From positions 1,302,001-1,366,000 of the forward strand of contig NZ_CP189974.1 of NCBI RefSeq assembly GCF_051549785.1: a stretch of 64,000 nt of DNA, in the 5' to 3' direction. Shown one piece after another: positions 1 through 8,124 of this stretch. The translations under genes and the position numbers were made by a program. Each line of letters begins with the position of its first letter. Within the stretch, counting starts at the first letter, position 1. The notes beneath the pieces are model-generated. The model was not told the origin of the DNA, did no database searches, and worked only from the letters and a program-made list of their open reading frames with translations. This stretch comes from Caldatribacterium sp051549785 (lineage in GTDB: Bacteria; Atribacterota; Atribacteria; Atribacterales; Caldatribacteriaceae).

Positions 1-366
1 TTTACGGCCTTTGTGGTTCACCTTGCTTCTCATTTCCGGTATGTTTTTGAATTCCGTCACCCGAGCTTCTTCTGCGAAGAAGTGTATGACCTCCTCCACA
101 GGCACAATATCGCCCTCTGCTTTGCCGATACCCCCTTTTTCCCCTATGCCGAGGTGGTTACGGCCTCCTTTGTGTATTTCCGTCTCCATGGTTCTCGGAG
201 TCTCTACACCCACTGTTACGATCGAGAAGAGCTCGAATCCTGGGCAGAGAAAATCCGCTCCTTTAGCAGCATGGGGGAGGTCTACTGTTACTTTGACAAC
301 GACTATCAGGGTTTCGCCGTGCAGAATGCTCGAGAACTCCAGAGGATCCTGGGTTTTAGTCCCTGA
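1..366 (+). CDS. DUF72 (YecE-like) protein, 5'-truncated by window
   Basis: Last 121 residues of a DUF72/YecE-family protein; the frame is open from base 1 and stops at TGA 364-366. Family hallmarks seen are FEFRHPSFF (visible residues 16-24), an LCFADTPFF segment, the FVYFRLHG strand and a terminal YCYFDNDYQG...QNA block. DUF72 proteins have a TIM-barrel-like fold and no agreed biochemical role, so none is assigned. The 3' end overlaps the opposing OsmC gene tail to tail by 11 bp. The start and any upstream partner lie outside the window. Confidence 0.85.
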   Translation, partial: FTAFVVHLASHFRYVFEFRHPSFFCEEVYDLLHRHNIALCFADTPFFPYAEVVTASFVYFRLHGSRSLYTHCYDREELESWAEKIRSFSSMGEVYCYFDNDYQGFAVQNARELQRILGFSP

Positions 367-748
367 GACGGGTGGTAATGGTTTCGACTCCTCTTTTCAG
401 AGTGTTCATCACTGTGCAGGCCCGCTCTCCCACGGCAAGGAGCTGTTCTTTCTCAGCCCGGGTGAGATTCCCGAGGAACTCCACTTCCATGGTGATGGAG
501 GCTATTCGCGAGGGTCCTGAAACCACCTCTCCCTCAAGAGCAACCATGACTTTCTCTAAAGGGAGACCCTTGGTTCTGGCATAAGAGAAGACCGTTCCGG
601 AGAAGCAGCTTCCCAGGGCAGCGAGGATGTACTCTGTGGGCCAGTGGCCAACTTCGCTTTCAGCACCGCTACTTTTGAAGAGGACGGTATCCTCTCCGAT
701 ACGGGCTTCGATTTTCCCGCGCTGGGCAGTGAGTTCTACTCTGGCCAT
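356..748 (-). CDS. OsmC/Ohr-family protein
   Basis: A 130-residue OsmC-like protein. Members are homodimeric cysteine-dependent peroxidases, or of unknown function, acting in the cytoplasm on organic hydroperoxides. Motifs seen: GHWPTEYILAALGSCFSGTV with the first conserved cysteine, the long helix, and ERACTVMNTLKRG with the second cysteine near the C-terminus, so the two-Cys arrangement is intact. I chose ATG at 746-748, which follows a GGGGTGA ribosome site; the frame stays open 19 codons further upstream, but those residues do not resemble the family. It is divergent from the lipoprotein gene and converges on the DUF72 gene with an 11-bp overlap. Confidence 0.88.
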   Translation of the reverse strand: MARVELTAQRGKIEARIGEDTVLFKSSGAESEVGHWPTEYILAALGSCFSGTVFSYARTKGLPLEKVMVALEGEVVSGPSRIASITMEVEFLGNLTRAEKEQLLAVGERACTVMNTLKRGVETITTRLRD

Positions 749-762
749 GTGCTTCACCCCGC

Positions 763-791
763 TTGAGGATTTCTTTGAGGTACTGTAACAT
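763..791 (+). promoter_or_regulatory. possible sigma-70-type promoter for lipoprotein/URO-D pair
   Basis: TTGAGG at 763-768 and TAACAT at 786-791 are separated by 17 bp, each matching 4 of 6 consensus bases. The site lies 36 bp upstream of the lipoprotein start in the only gap before it. This is a pattern match only. Confidence 0.3.
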
Positions 792-826
792 GGTGCGTGG
801 AGCAATTATTCCGGGAGGTCATGGCA

Positions 827-1441
827 ATGCGCTCAAAAAGGGTTTTTGCAGTACTCGTTTTTGTCGTCCTTGCGGGAATCCTTGGAGGTTGCGCTCAGGT
901 GGAGCTGGCCGTCCAGGTGGCTCAGGACGCGACTATTCCCCGGGCTCGCATTGCGGTGTACGTCAAGGATTACACGGTCTTTACCCAGCTGAAACAGGCG
1001 GCCTCGGGAGAGTACAGAAAGCTCCCCCCTGAGGAGCAAAAATACGTCATTCTGCAGACTCGAGAGGATGCCTCCCCCTATGTGGTGGCCTGGGAGTGGC
1101 GCTTTCCCGATGACAAAAAGGCAAGAGAGTTCACCGAGCAGTTCCTCGGGAAATCGGCCCGGCTGTACAGGGACCAGGATCTCGTGATTCTTGAAGCCCA
1201 TCTCAAAGGAGAAGACCTCGAGGGTGCGCTGAACGCCCTTGGGGCTTCCAAGGTCAAGCCTTTTCTTGGGTCCATAGTGCTGACGCTTAAAGCCTATATG
1301 CCCGGGGAGATCCTCAGTTACGTCGATGGGACTTTAGAGAAGGATACGGTATGGAAGCAGGAGCTGAACCTTGGCCAGGTGTACCAGGAGAAACCCACCA
1401 TCGATATCGAGGTTGTCGCCCGGGGAGGAGGTTCTCGGTGA
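827..1441 (+). CDS. putative exported lipoprotein of unknown function
   Basis: A 204-residue protein I do not recognise. The N-terminus is a textbook lipoprotein signal: basic MRSKR, a hydrophobic stretch, then the lipobox LGGC with the lipidated cysteine at residue 22. The mature part is mixed alpha/beta, with no cysteine and no catalytic motif that I can see. I chose ATG at 827 because GGGAGGT at 813-819 lies 7 nt upstream; ATG 821 and GTG 797 are too close to that site or before it. The stop overlaps the GTG start of the URO-D-type gene by 4 bp, so the two are probably co-translated and may be linked in function, for example as an anchored partner. That link is inference. Confidence 0.75.
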   Translation: MRSKRVFAVLVFVVLAGILGGCAQVELAVQVAQDATIPRARIAVYVKDYTVFTQLKQAASGEYRKLPPEEQKYVILQTREDASPYVVAWEWRFPDDKKAREFTEQFLGKSARLYRDQDLVILEAHLKGEDLEGALNALGASKVKPFLGSIVLTLKAYMPGEILSYVDGTLEKDTVWKQELNLGQVYQEKPTIDIEVVARGGGSR

Positions 1442-2451
1442 CGCCGAGAGAACGGGTTCTCCACGCCCTGGCCTTTACGGTCACGGACGTTGTCCCTTAC
1501 CAGGTTGACTTCACCATACCGGCGCGAGAGAAAATGTCAGCGTACTTTACAGATCCAGGCTTTCTGGAAAAGCTTGGAAACCATCTTGCCTATGTGAAGG
1601 CCATTCCCCCTTCGGGTCTTCGGGAAGTGGCTCCCGGATTTGTCCGGGACGAATGGGGGGTGGTGTGGAATCGTACCATTGACCCGGATATCGGGAATCC
1701 CACACCGGTGCTCTTGCGCCCGAGTCTTTCAGGGTACCGCTTTCCGGATCCTACCGATCCTCTGCGGTACGCCCATATCCCTGGGTTTGTTGAGCGCCAC
1801 CAGGGCACTTTCAAACTTCTGCGAGAGACGTATACGCTTTTTGAGCGGGCCTGGAGCCTCAGGGGGATGGAGGAATTCTTGAGCGATATGGTCATGCACC
1901 AGGACTTTGTCGAGGACTTGCTCGATGCCATCACCTCCTTCCACCTTGAAGTTATCGATCGAGCCCTGGACCTTGGACTCGATGGGGTTCTCTTTGGGGA
2001 TGACTGGGGGTGGCAGGGGGGGCTTATCATGGGGCCAAAGCTCTGGCGGAAGTACATCAAACCTCGCATGGCCGAGATGATTGCTCTTGTCCGAAAAAAA
2101 GGGAAGAAAGCTTTTCTCCATTGCTGTGGGAAAGTTCAGGAAATCTTTCCCGACCTTGTGGAGATCGGACTCCACGTCTTCAATCCCTTCCAGCCCGAGG
2201 TGATGGACATTTTTGCTCTTAAGGAGGAGTACCAGGGGAAACTCGCTTTTTGGGGTGGCATAAGCATTCAGAGGCTCCTCCCCTTTGGGACTCCTGAAGA
2301 GGTCCGAAGGGAAACCCGTCGGATTCTGGCAAGGCTTGGGGACGGTGGAGGATACATAGCTGCCCCGTCTCATGCGCTTCCTCGAGACATTCCCTGCGAG
2401 AACATCGTGGCACTTCTTGAGGTGCTCATGAACCAGAAAAGTAGCGGGTGA
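1438..2451 (+). CDS. uroporphyrinogen decarboxylase (URO-D)-family methyltransferase-like protein
   Basis: A 337-residue protein of the URO-D superfamily, which includes HemE and the MtaA/MtbA corrinoid methyltransferases. The N-terminal TPRERVLHAL and the block RALDLGLDGVLFGDDWGWQGG are typical of the branch found in anaerobes rather than of true HemE. An LHCCG motif near residue 227 and a cysteine near residue 320 could form the His-Cys...Cys zinc site used by methyl-CoM/corrinoid methyltransferases. A haem role is unlikely because no other tetrapyrrole gene is nearby. GTG start at 1438 follows GAGGAGGTT and overlaps the preceding stop by 4 bp. The 3' end overlaps the opposing VanW gene by 26 bp. 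Substrate unknown. Confidence 0.8.
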   Translation: MTPRERVLHALAFTVTDVVPYQVDFTIPAREKMSAYFTDPGFLEKLGNHLAYVKAIPPSGLREVAPGFVRDEWGVVWNRTIDPDIGNPTPVLLRPSLSGYRFPDPTDPLRYAHIPGFVERHQGTFKLLRETYTLFERAWSLRGMEEFLSDMVMHQDFVEDLLDAITSFHLEVIDRALDLGLDGVLFGDDWGWQGGLIMGPKLWRKYIKPRMAEMIALVRKKGKKAFLHCCGKVQEIFPDLVEIGLHVFNPFQPEVMDIFALKEEYQGKLAFWGGISIQRLLPFGTPEEVRRETRRILARLGDGGGYIAAPSHALPRDIPCENIVALLEVLMNQKSSG

Positions 2452-3613
2452 CCTCTGGAGCAAAGTCCCAAGGAATGAGATACGTGTCGACGAAGTGCAG
2501 GTCCTTTGACCCGGCGCGCTGCACCACTGTTTCCACGATCAGTGTGCCCTCGGTTTCGCTGGTTTTTGCAAGCTTCAGGAGCTTTTGTGTGATGGTTGTG
2601 GCGACGGGGTTTTCCCGTTCTCCCCAGATTTCACACACGAGCTCCTGCTCCCTGGGGTACATGAGAATCACCACATCCTGGGAGGGGAAGCGAAAACGAA
2701 GGTCCTTACTCCCGTAGCTGACGGCGGCGTCGAGGCCAGGGGGGACGTAAGCGGTGATCGGGGAGTATCCGGAGTGGGGATGGCGTTCCAGGATTTCCGC
2801 TTCGGTTCTGAGGAGGGCATTATAGAGCGTTGAGGCCACCTGGCACACGCCCCCTCCATATCCCGGAACAAGACGTCCATTGGCGAGAATTCGGGTTTTC
2901 CGGTACCCGTCCTCTTTCTCTGCCCGGCCGACCACGGCGTTAAAGGAGAAGACTTCTCCTTTGTTCAGGAAATATCCGGAAAGAGAGGCAGCAGCTTTTT
3001 CAATGTTGAAGATGACGTCCTCTTCCCGGTCTTTGAGGGACGTAGCGAAGGAGGCAAGAAGTGTTGTGATCCCCTTTGTTTTGAGGACTTCCAGTGTATC
3101 CACTCTGGGGGGAAGGGCATCAAAGGTCTCGAGGGTAACGACGTCACTCCAGTTCTCGAGAGATTGTTTCAAGGTGTGCAGGGCCCTCTCGACGTTCAGC
3201 CTTCGTCCTGCTTGAGCCTGCTGCACCCGATTGCCTTCCCAGGAAGCATCTTGTGGCGGAAGGAGAGTTTTTGCCGCAAGCGACTCAAGGAGGGCTTTGA
3301 CCTTCTCTTCATCCCACTCTACAAGAAGTGGGACGCGTTCACCCCGAGCGGCTTTCTTTTTCATGGCTTTGATGTTCCAGCGAATGCCGAGGGCATCCTT
3401 GGAGACCTCAAAGGCTTTGCCAGCAACCACAAGGCGAAGAGGAATTCTCCTCCAGCGGGCTTCAAGGGTCTCAAGAAAAGGCACAATATCTCTCCTTGCC
3501 AGTGTGACCCTCTCTTCTTTGAGGGTGCAGGAGACTGTCCCTCGACTACTCGCAAGGAGGTATATCACAAGAAGGACAAAAACCCCAACCCCGGGGATGA
3601 TGCCCTTTCTCAC
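2426..3613 (-). CDS. VanW-family protein
   Basis: A 395-residue protein with an N-terminal membrane anchor (about residues 8-22). A region resembling the peptidoglycan-binding YoaR-type domain comes next. The VanW domain then occupies roughly residues 200-340, with the hallmark LNKGEVFSFNAVVG and PGYGGGVCQVASTLYNALL segments. About 60 residues follow. VanW proteins are cell-surface or exported, occur mostly in Gram-positive-type and deep-branching bacteria, and have no settled function; the name comes from vancomycin-resistance clusters and does not by itself imply resistance. The start overlaps the stop of the upstream foldase gene by 4 bp, so the two form one minus-strand operon. Confidence 0.85.
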   Translation of the reverse strand: MRKGIIPGVGVFVLLVIYLLASSRGTVSCTLKEERVTLARRDIVPFLETLEARWRRIPLRLVVAGKAFEVSKDALGIRWNIKAMKKKAARGERVPLLVEWDEEKVKALLESLAAKTLLPPQDASWEGNRVQQAQAGRRLNVERALHTLKQSLENWSDVVTLETFDALPPRVDTLEVLKTKGITTLLASFATSLKDREEDVIFNIEKAAASLSGYFLNKGEVFSFNAVVGRAEKEDGYRKTRILANGRLVPGYGGGVCQVASTLYNALLRTEAEILERHPHSGYSPITAYVPPGLDAAVSYGSKDLRFRFPSQDVVILMYPREQELVCEIWGERENPVATTITQKLLKLAKTSETEGTLIVETVVQRAGSKDLHFVDTYLIPWDFAPEVTRYFSGS

Positions 3614-4659
3614 TCCACCTCCCCCTCAGAACCTGCAGCTGGGGGAGTTTCCGAGGGAACCGGAGTTTCTACAGAGGTTGTTCCTGCAAGCGCTTCGGAA
3701 ATGGTGATGGTACTCTTTTTCCTGAGCTCTGCGAGGAGGTGCTCTGTCCTGACCCGTTCCTGCTCCTTGAGGAGGTACTGACGAATGTTCTCCTTGACGT
3801 CCTCGAAAGCCTTGACCTCTCGGGGTTTCCACTCCAGTACCCGGTAAATGACGTAGGTGTCCCCCACCTTAAGGGGAGGAGTCACGTTGCGGGGGTCATC
3901 CCTGACTTTCTCCAGGGCCTCCCGAACTTCTTGAGAAAGTCCGGTCTCCGAAACCCAGCCTATGTCTCCACCCTTCTTCGCAGCTTCGTCGAGGGAGACT
4001 TCTTGGGCAACTTTGGCAAACTCCTCCCCAAGGTACAGCCGGCGCAGCGCCTTCTCTGCATCCTCTCTGGAGAGAAAGGTCATCCTCAGAAGGTGGTACT
4101 GGGCTGGAGTGGTGAAGAGGTCCTGGTGTTCCTCGTAGTACTTCTGTACTTCTTCATCGGGGATGGGGAGGTCGGCAACAAGGCTCTCCGTGAGTTTCTG
4201 GATCATGAGTTCCCGACGAAGGGATTCGCGAAGCGCCGAAAGCGTGAGTCCCTGGTACTCGAGGTACCGACGAAATTCGCTTTCTGAGGGGAACTGTGCC
4301 CGGATTTTCTCAAGCTCGGTCTCTATGTCTTTTGAAGAGACCCGTATCCTCCTTGTCTGGGCTTCCTGGTACAGGAGCTCGTTGTTAATGAGGTTTTCAA
4401 GGACCAGACGTCGAAGGAGGTCGAAGGTCTTTTCGTCCCAGGAACTCAGGGTCTTTGAATCATACTGGCTCAGGAAATTCCGAAAGGCCTGGTCGAGGGT
4501 GGAGAAACTGATGGCTGTGTGGTTTACCGTTGCAGCCACAGCCTGTCCAGTACGACCAGAGCGGCGGTACGATCCGTAGCCGTAGTAGATGGTAACAGCA
4601 AAAGCAACGACGACGATGATAAGGATGATGTCCAGGTTTTTGCGCAGCGCTCTCATCAT
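3610..4659 (-). CDS. SurA/PrsA-like peptidyl-prolyl isomerase, membrane-anchored
   Basis: A 349-residue foldase. An N-terminal hydrophobic segment (residues 9-28) works as an anchor or signal. A SurA-N-type helical chaperone domain follows (about 40-180). A parvulin rotamase domain (about 183-285) carries the GGDIGWVSETGLSQEVREAL block. The tail is rich in Pro, Glu and Thr and ends in a low-complexity spacer. It should assist folding of exported proteins outside the cytoplasmic membrane. ATG 4657-4659 follows GAGGTGG with 7-nt spacing. It is the first gene of the minus-strand pair with the VanW gene and diverges from fabZ across a shared promoter region. Confidence 0.85.
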   Translation of the reverse strand: MMRALRKNLDIILIIVVVAFAVTIYYGYGSYRRSGRTGQAVAATVNHTAISFSTLDQAFRNFLSQYDSKTLSSWDEKTFDLLRRLVLENLINNELLYQEAQTRRIRVSSKDIETELEKIRAQFPSESEFRRYLEYQGLTLSALRESLRRELMIQKLTESLVADLPIPDEEVQKYYEEHQDLFTTPAQYHLLRMTFLSREDAEKALRRLYLGEEFAKVAQEVSLDEAAKKGGDIGWVSETGLSQEVREALEKVRDDPRNVTPPLKVGDTYVIYRVLEWKPREVKAFEDVKENIRQYLLKEQERVRTEHLLAELRKKSTITISEALAGTTSVETPVPSETPPAAGSEGEVE

Positions 4660-4704
4660 CTTTTGTCCACCTCGTGCGTCCGTTTTGGAGTTTCTCCTGG
4701 TACA

Positions 4705-4733
4705 ATACTACTTCAGCGACTTATCCTTGTCAA
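4705..4733 (-). promoter_or_regulatory. sigma-70-type promoter for the foldase-VanW operon
   Basis: On the minus strand, a perfect TTGACA (4728-4733) lies 17 bp before TAGTAT (4705-4710). It leaves a leader of about 40 nt before ATG 4659. The -35 box overlaps the -35 box of the oppositely oriented fabZ promoter. Confidence 0.6.
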
Positions 4734-4755
4734 TTTTGGGGAGTTTCGGTAGAGT
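4727..4755 (+). promoter_or_regulatory. sigma-70-type promoter for fabZ-fabH-fabF-plsY
   Basis: TTGTCA (4727-4732, 5/6) and TAGAGT (4750-4755, 4/6) are separated by 17 bp, placing a start near 4762 and a leader of about 33 nt with GGGGGTT before ATG 4795. Confidence 0.55.
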
Positions 4756-4794
4756 ATTAGAAACACCAAGGTGCTCAATGGGGGTTATGACGCC

Positions 4795-5244
4795 ATGGAA
4801 ATGGATATACGCAAAATCCAGGAAATTCTCCCCCATCGCTTCCCCTTCCTCCTTGTGGATCGGATCGTTGCCTTGGAAGAGGGAAGGGTTGTGGGCATCA
4901 AGAACGTTACGGTGAACGAGTGGTTCTTCCAGGGGCATTTTCCTGGAAGGCCCATCATGCCTGGTGTTCTCATTCTTGAGAGCATGGCACAGGTCGGAGC
5001 CACCATGATGATGTACATGGAAGAATTCCGGGGGTGCATTCCGTACTTTGCTTCCCTTGATAACGTCCGCTTCCGGCGTCCTGTTGTCCCCGGGGACCAG
5101 CTGGTCATGGAGGTCACGCTCCTCAGGATGAAAGGCCGGGTGGGTAAGCTCAAAGGTGTGGCGAGGGTGAAAGACCAGGTTGTGGCTGAGGCAGAGCTGG
5201 GCTTCTCTCTGGTACGGGAAGAGGCAAGGGAGGAAGTGTCTTGA
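4795..5244 (+). CDS. fabZ: 3-hydroxyacyl-[acyl-carrier-protein] dehydratase FabZ
   Basis: FabZ removes water from 3-hydroxyacyl-ACP in the fatty-acid elongation cycle, in the cytoplasm. The 149-residue hot-dog-fold protein carries the PHRFPFLLVDRI start and the catalytic block with His in GHFPGRPIMPGV and Glu in LILESMAQ. Its length is normal for the family. ATG 4795 is chosen because GGGGGTT lies 8 nt upstream; ATG 4801 is also possible. It heads a lipid operon and its stop overlaps the TTG start of fabH by 4 bp. A stand-alone fabZ beside fabH and fabF suits a type II synthase. Confidence 0.95.
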   Translation: MEMDIRKIQEILPHRFPFLLVDRIVALEEGRVVGIKNVTVNEWFFQGHFPGRPIMPGVLILESMAQVGATMMMYMEEFRGCIPYFASLDNVRFRRPVVPGDQLVMEVTLLRMKGRVGKLKGVARVKDQVVAEAELGFSLVREEAREEVS

Positions 5245-6224
5245 GGATGCAGTGGGTTCGTGTTCTGGGAACGGGTTCCAGCGTTCCAGAAAAGGTACTC
5301 ACCAACTTCGACTTGGAACACATGGTGGACACAAGTGATGAGTGGATCACCACACGGACGGGGATTAAGGAGCGGCGAATCGCTGCGCCCTCCGAAACGA
5401 CCTCGAAGCTGGCCCTCGAAGCGGCGTGGAGGGCCCTGGAGGCTGCTCAGGTTGCCCCTGAGGAAATCGACTGCATCATCGTGGGAACGGTTACCCCGGA
5501 TATGCTCTTTCCTTCCACGGCATGCCTCCTGCAGCATGCTCTGGGGGCAAAAAGGGCCTTTGCTTTTGACCTCGAGGCAGGGTGTACGGGGTTCGTCTAC
5601 GCTCTTGCCGTGGCTGAGAAGTACCTCCTTGCCGAGGGAAGGGGAAAGGCCCTGGTCGTAGGAGCCGAAACTCTCTCGAAGATTGTGGACTGGCAGGACC
5701 GAGCCACGTGTGTCCTTTTTGGTGATGGGGCGGGGGCAGCTGTGGTGGGCCTGGGGGACCGGCCAGGAATTCTGGCGACGTATCTTGGGGCTGATGGGGG
5801 CGGGGCGCATCTTCTGGAGCTTCCTGCTGGCTGTTCTCGAATGCCCGCGTCTTTTGAAACCGTAGAGAAGCGGCTTCACTACATCAAAATGAATGGGAAT
5901 GAGGTATTTAAATTCGCGGTGCGCATAGTTGAGGAGGCTTCTCTTGAGGTTCTGAGAAAGGCTCAGAAAACTGTTGACGACGTGAAGCTCTTCATACCTC
6001 ACCAGGCAAACATCCGTATCATCCAGTCGGCGGCCAAGCGGCTTGGAATACCAGAAGAAAAGGTTTTCGTCAACGTGGAGAAATACGGGAACACCTCTTC
6101 AGCCTCCATTCCTATTGCCCTCGACGAGGCCTCAAGGTCTGGTCGCATCAGAGAGGGAGACATTGTGCTCCTTGTGGGCTTCGGTGCGGGTCTCACCTGG
6201 GGGGCTGCGCTCATTCAGTGGTAA
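5241..6224 (+). CDS. fabH: beta-ketoacyl-[acyl-carrier-protein] synthase III
   Basis: FabH condenses an acyl-CoA with malonyl-ACP to start fatty-acid synthesis. The 327-residue protein has the full thiolase-fold triad: Cys115 in EAGCTGF, His254 in IPHQANIRII and Asn284 in KYGNTSSASIP. The C-terminal LLVGFGAGLTWG is also typical. TTG at 5241 overlaps the fabZ stop (TTGA) and lies 7 nt after GGAGG; an in-frame ATG at 5247 is the alternative and changes only two residues. fabF follows 14 bp later. Confidence 0.95.
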   Translation: MRMQWVRVLGTGSSVPEKVLTNFDLEHMVDTSDEWITTRTGIKERRIAAPSETTSKLALEAAWRALEAAQVAPEEIDCIIVGTVTPDMLFPSTACLLQHALGAKRAFAFDLEAGCTGFVYALAVAEKYLLAEGRGKALVVGAETLSKIVDWQDRATCVLFGDGAGAAVVGLGDRPGILATYLGADGGGAHLLELPAGCSRMPASFETVEKRLHYIKMNGNEVFKFAVRIVEEASLEVLRKAQKTVDDVKLFIPHQANIRIIQSAAKRLGIPEEKVFVNVEKYGNTSSASIPIALDEASRSGRIREGDIVLLVGFGAGLTWGAALIQW

Positions 6225-6238
6225 AGGGGGTTGACCAG

Positions 6239-7480
6239 TTGGCGCGAAGAGTCGTTGTCACCGGTATTGGTGTCATCAGCCCAGTAGGAACCGGCAAGGA
6301 GAAATTCTGGCAGTCGCTTCTTGAAGGAAGGTCCGGCATTGACATCATTCAGAGCTTTGATCCAGCGCCTTTTGAGACGAAAATCGCCGGAGAGGTTCGG
6401 GATTTCAATCCTGAGGATTTCCTTCCCCGAAGGGAAGCCCGGCGAATGGACCGCTTCTCGCAGTTTGCTGTTTGTGCATCGCTTATGGCTCTGGAAGATG
6501 CTGGGGTGAACCTTGAGCGGATGGACCGGGAACGGGCAGGAGTCATCCTGGGGTCAGGCATTGGAGGTATTCACACCTTTGAAGAGCAGTACCGGGTGCT
6601 TCTTGAACGGGGCCCTCAGAAGGTCAGCGCCCTCTTCATCCCCATGATGATTGTCAACATGGGAGCGGCCAATGTGGCCATTCAACTTGGCTTGAAGGGG
6701 CCGAATAGCTGTGTTTCAACAGCCTGCGAAGCGTCAACCCATGCTCTGGGTGAGGCGTTACGCATTATCCAGCGGGGAGAAGCTGACCTTATGATTGCCG
6801 TTGGTGCTGAGGCTTCCATCACGCCTCTTGCGGTAGCGGGTTTCTGTGCCATGAAAGCCCTCTCAACCCGTAACGATGAACCCCAGAAGGCCTCTCGTCC
6901 TTTCGACCGGAATCGCGATGGTTTTGTGATGGCTGAGGGTGCCTGCGCACTGGTTCTTGAGGCGGAAGAGGCGGCCCTCAGGAGAGGGGCGCGAATTTAC
7001 GCGGAACTCAAGGGTTACGCCTCAACCTGTGATGCTTACCACATCACGGCCCCGGACCCGGAGGGCGAGGGTGCGGCCCGGGCGATGCGTCTTGCTCTTG
7101 AGGACAGCGGTGTTCTCCCGGAGGAAGTCGACTATATCAATGCCCACGGGACTTCAACCCCCCTCAACGATCGTACAGAGACCCTGGCGATTAAGAAGGT
7201 CTTTGGTGACCGGGCATACAAAATCAAAATCAGTTCCACGAAGTCTATGGTGGGGCACCTTCTCGGAGCAGCAGGAGCCATCGAAGCGGCGGCCACGGTT
7301 CTCTCTATTTACCACGGGATTGTCCATCCAACGATTAACCTCGAAGAACCCGATCCGGAATGTGACCTCGATTACACCCCCTGGAAGGCCTGTCCTCTGG
7401 AGATTCGCAATGCTCTCTCGAACTCCTTTGGTTTTGGAGGACACAACGGGACCTTAGTGTTTGGGAAATATCAGGGGTGA
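6239..7480 (+). CDS. fabF: beta-ketoacyl-[acyl-carrier-protein] synthase II
   Basis: FabF elongates acyl-ACP with malonyl-ACP. Counting from the TTG start at 6239, which has GGGGG 8 nt upstream, the catalytic residues fall at Cys163 (STACEAS), His303 (NAHGTSTP) and His340 (MVGHLLGAAG). These are the numbers known for the E. coli enzyme, which supports this start over GTG 6218. The 413-residue length is standard. No acpP gene is seen in this operon, so acyl carrier protein must be encoded elsewhere. Confidence 0.95.
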   Translation: MARRVVVTGIGVISPVGTGKEKFWQSLLEGRSGIDIIQSFDPAPFETKIAGEVRDFNPEDFLPRREARRMDRFSQFAVCASLMALEDAGVNLERMDRERAGVILGSGIGGIHTFEEQYRVLLERGPQKVSALFIPMMIVNMGAANVAIQLGLKGPNSCVSTACEASTHALGEALRIIQRGEADLMIAVGAEASITPLAVAGFCAMKALSTRNDEPQKASRPFDRNRDGFVMAEGACALVLEAEEAALRRGARIYAELKGYASTCDAYHITAPDPEGEGAARAMRLALEDSGVLPEEVDYINAHGTSTPLNDRTETLAIKKVFGDRAYKIKISSTKSMVGHLLGAAGAIEAAATVLSIYHGIVHPTINLEEPDPECDLDYTPWKACPLEIRNALSNSFGFGGHNGTLVFGKYQG

Positions 7481-7485
7481 GGGTT

Positions 7486-8124
7486 ATGGCGGTTTGGGTG
7501 CTTCTGGCGAATTACCTTTTGGGGTCCCTGCCCTGTGGGCTTGTGGTCACCTGGCTTTTCAGGGGTGTGGATCTCCGAAAGTACGGGAGTGGGAACATCG
7601 GAGCAACCAACGTTTCCCGGGTCGCGGGGTTCTTCCCCGCTCTTCTTGCCGGAGTAGGGGATGCCCTCAAAGGGTTCTTCGGTGCGTACCTTGCTCTTCG
7701 CTTTCTGGGTTCGTCTCCTGTGCTCTTTTTCCTTGCCACTTTTCTGGTCGTTGTGGGGCACGACTGGTCGCTTTTTTTGAGATTCAGGGGGGGAAAGGGG
7801 GTGGCCACAACCCTGGGGGTACTGTTTTACCTTTCATGGCAGGCAGCGCTTCTGTGTTTTCTGGTCTGGGTCGTGGTGGTGGCCATCACCAGGTATTCTT
7901 CGCTTGGTTCCTTAAGCGGTGCTCTGGCGATGCCGATCCTCCTTTTTCTCTTCCGTCGACCCCAGGCTTTCGTGTGGTGGGGAATATTCGCAGCAGCCCT
8001 GGTGTTTTTGAGGCACAGGGACAACATTCGCCGGCTTGCGCACGGGCAGGAGCTCAAAATCGGCGAGAGAAGGAGTGAAAGACATGGGAGGGAACGTCCT
8101 GGAGTTGAACGAGGCGAACTTTGA
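7486..8124 (+). CDS. plsY: acyl-phosphate:glycerol-3-phosphate acyltransferase PlsY
   Basis: An integral-membrane enzyme that puts the first acyl chain on glycerol-3-phosphate, using acyl phosphate made by PlsX. It has about five hydrophobic segments and the PlsY motifs YGSGNIGATNVSR, HDWSLFLRFRGGKGVATTLG and the LRHRDNIRRL end block. ATG 7486 is preceded by GGGGTGA at 6-nt spacing; GTG 7477, overlapping the fabF stop, is the alternative. The C-terminal tail of about 20 residues after the last motif is charged and runs 41 bp into the thioredoxin gene, an unusually long overlap. PlsX is not in the window. Confidence 0.92.
   Translation: MAVWVLLANYLLGSLPCGLVVTWLFRGVDLRKYGSGNIGATNVSRVAGFFPALLAGVGDALKGFFGAYLALRFLGSSPVLFFLATFLVVVGHDWSLFLRFRGGKGVATTLGVLFYLSWQAALLCFLVWVVVVAITRYSSLGSLSGALAMPILLFLFRRPQAFVWWGIFAAALVFLRHRDNIRRLAHGQELKIGERRSERHGRERPGVERGEL

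Noticed and set aside
1438..2451. Annotation as HemE (uroporphyrinogen decarboxylase)
   Set aside because: HemE N-terminal signature residues are absent and no other haem gene is present; the protein fits the methyltransferase-like branch of the superfamily.
4785..6002. 405-codon open frame on the minus strand
   Set aside because: It is antisense to fabZ and fabH, both with intact catalytic residues.
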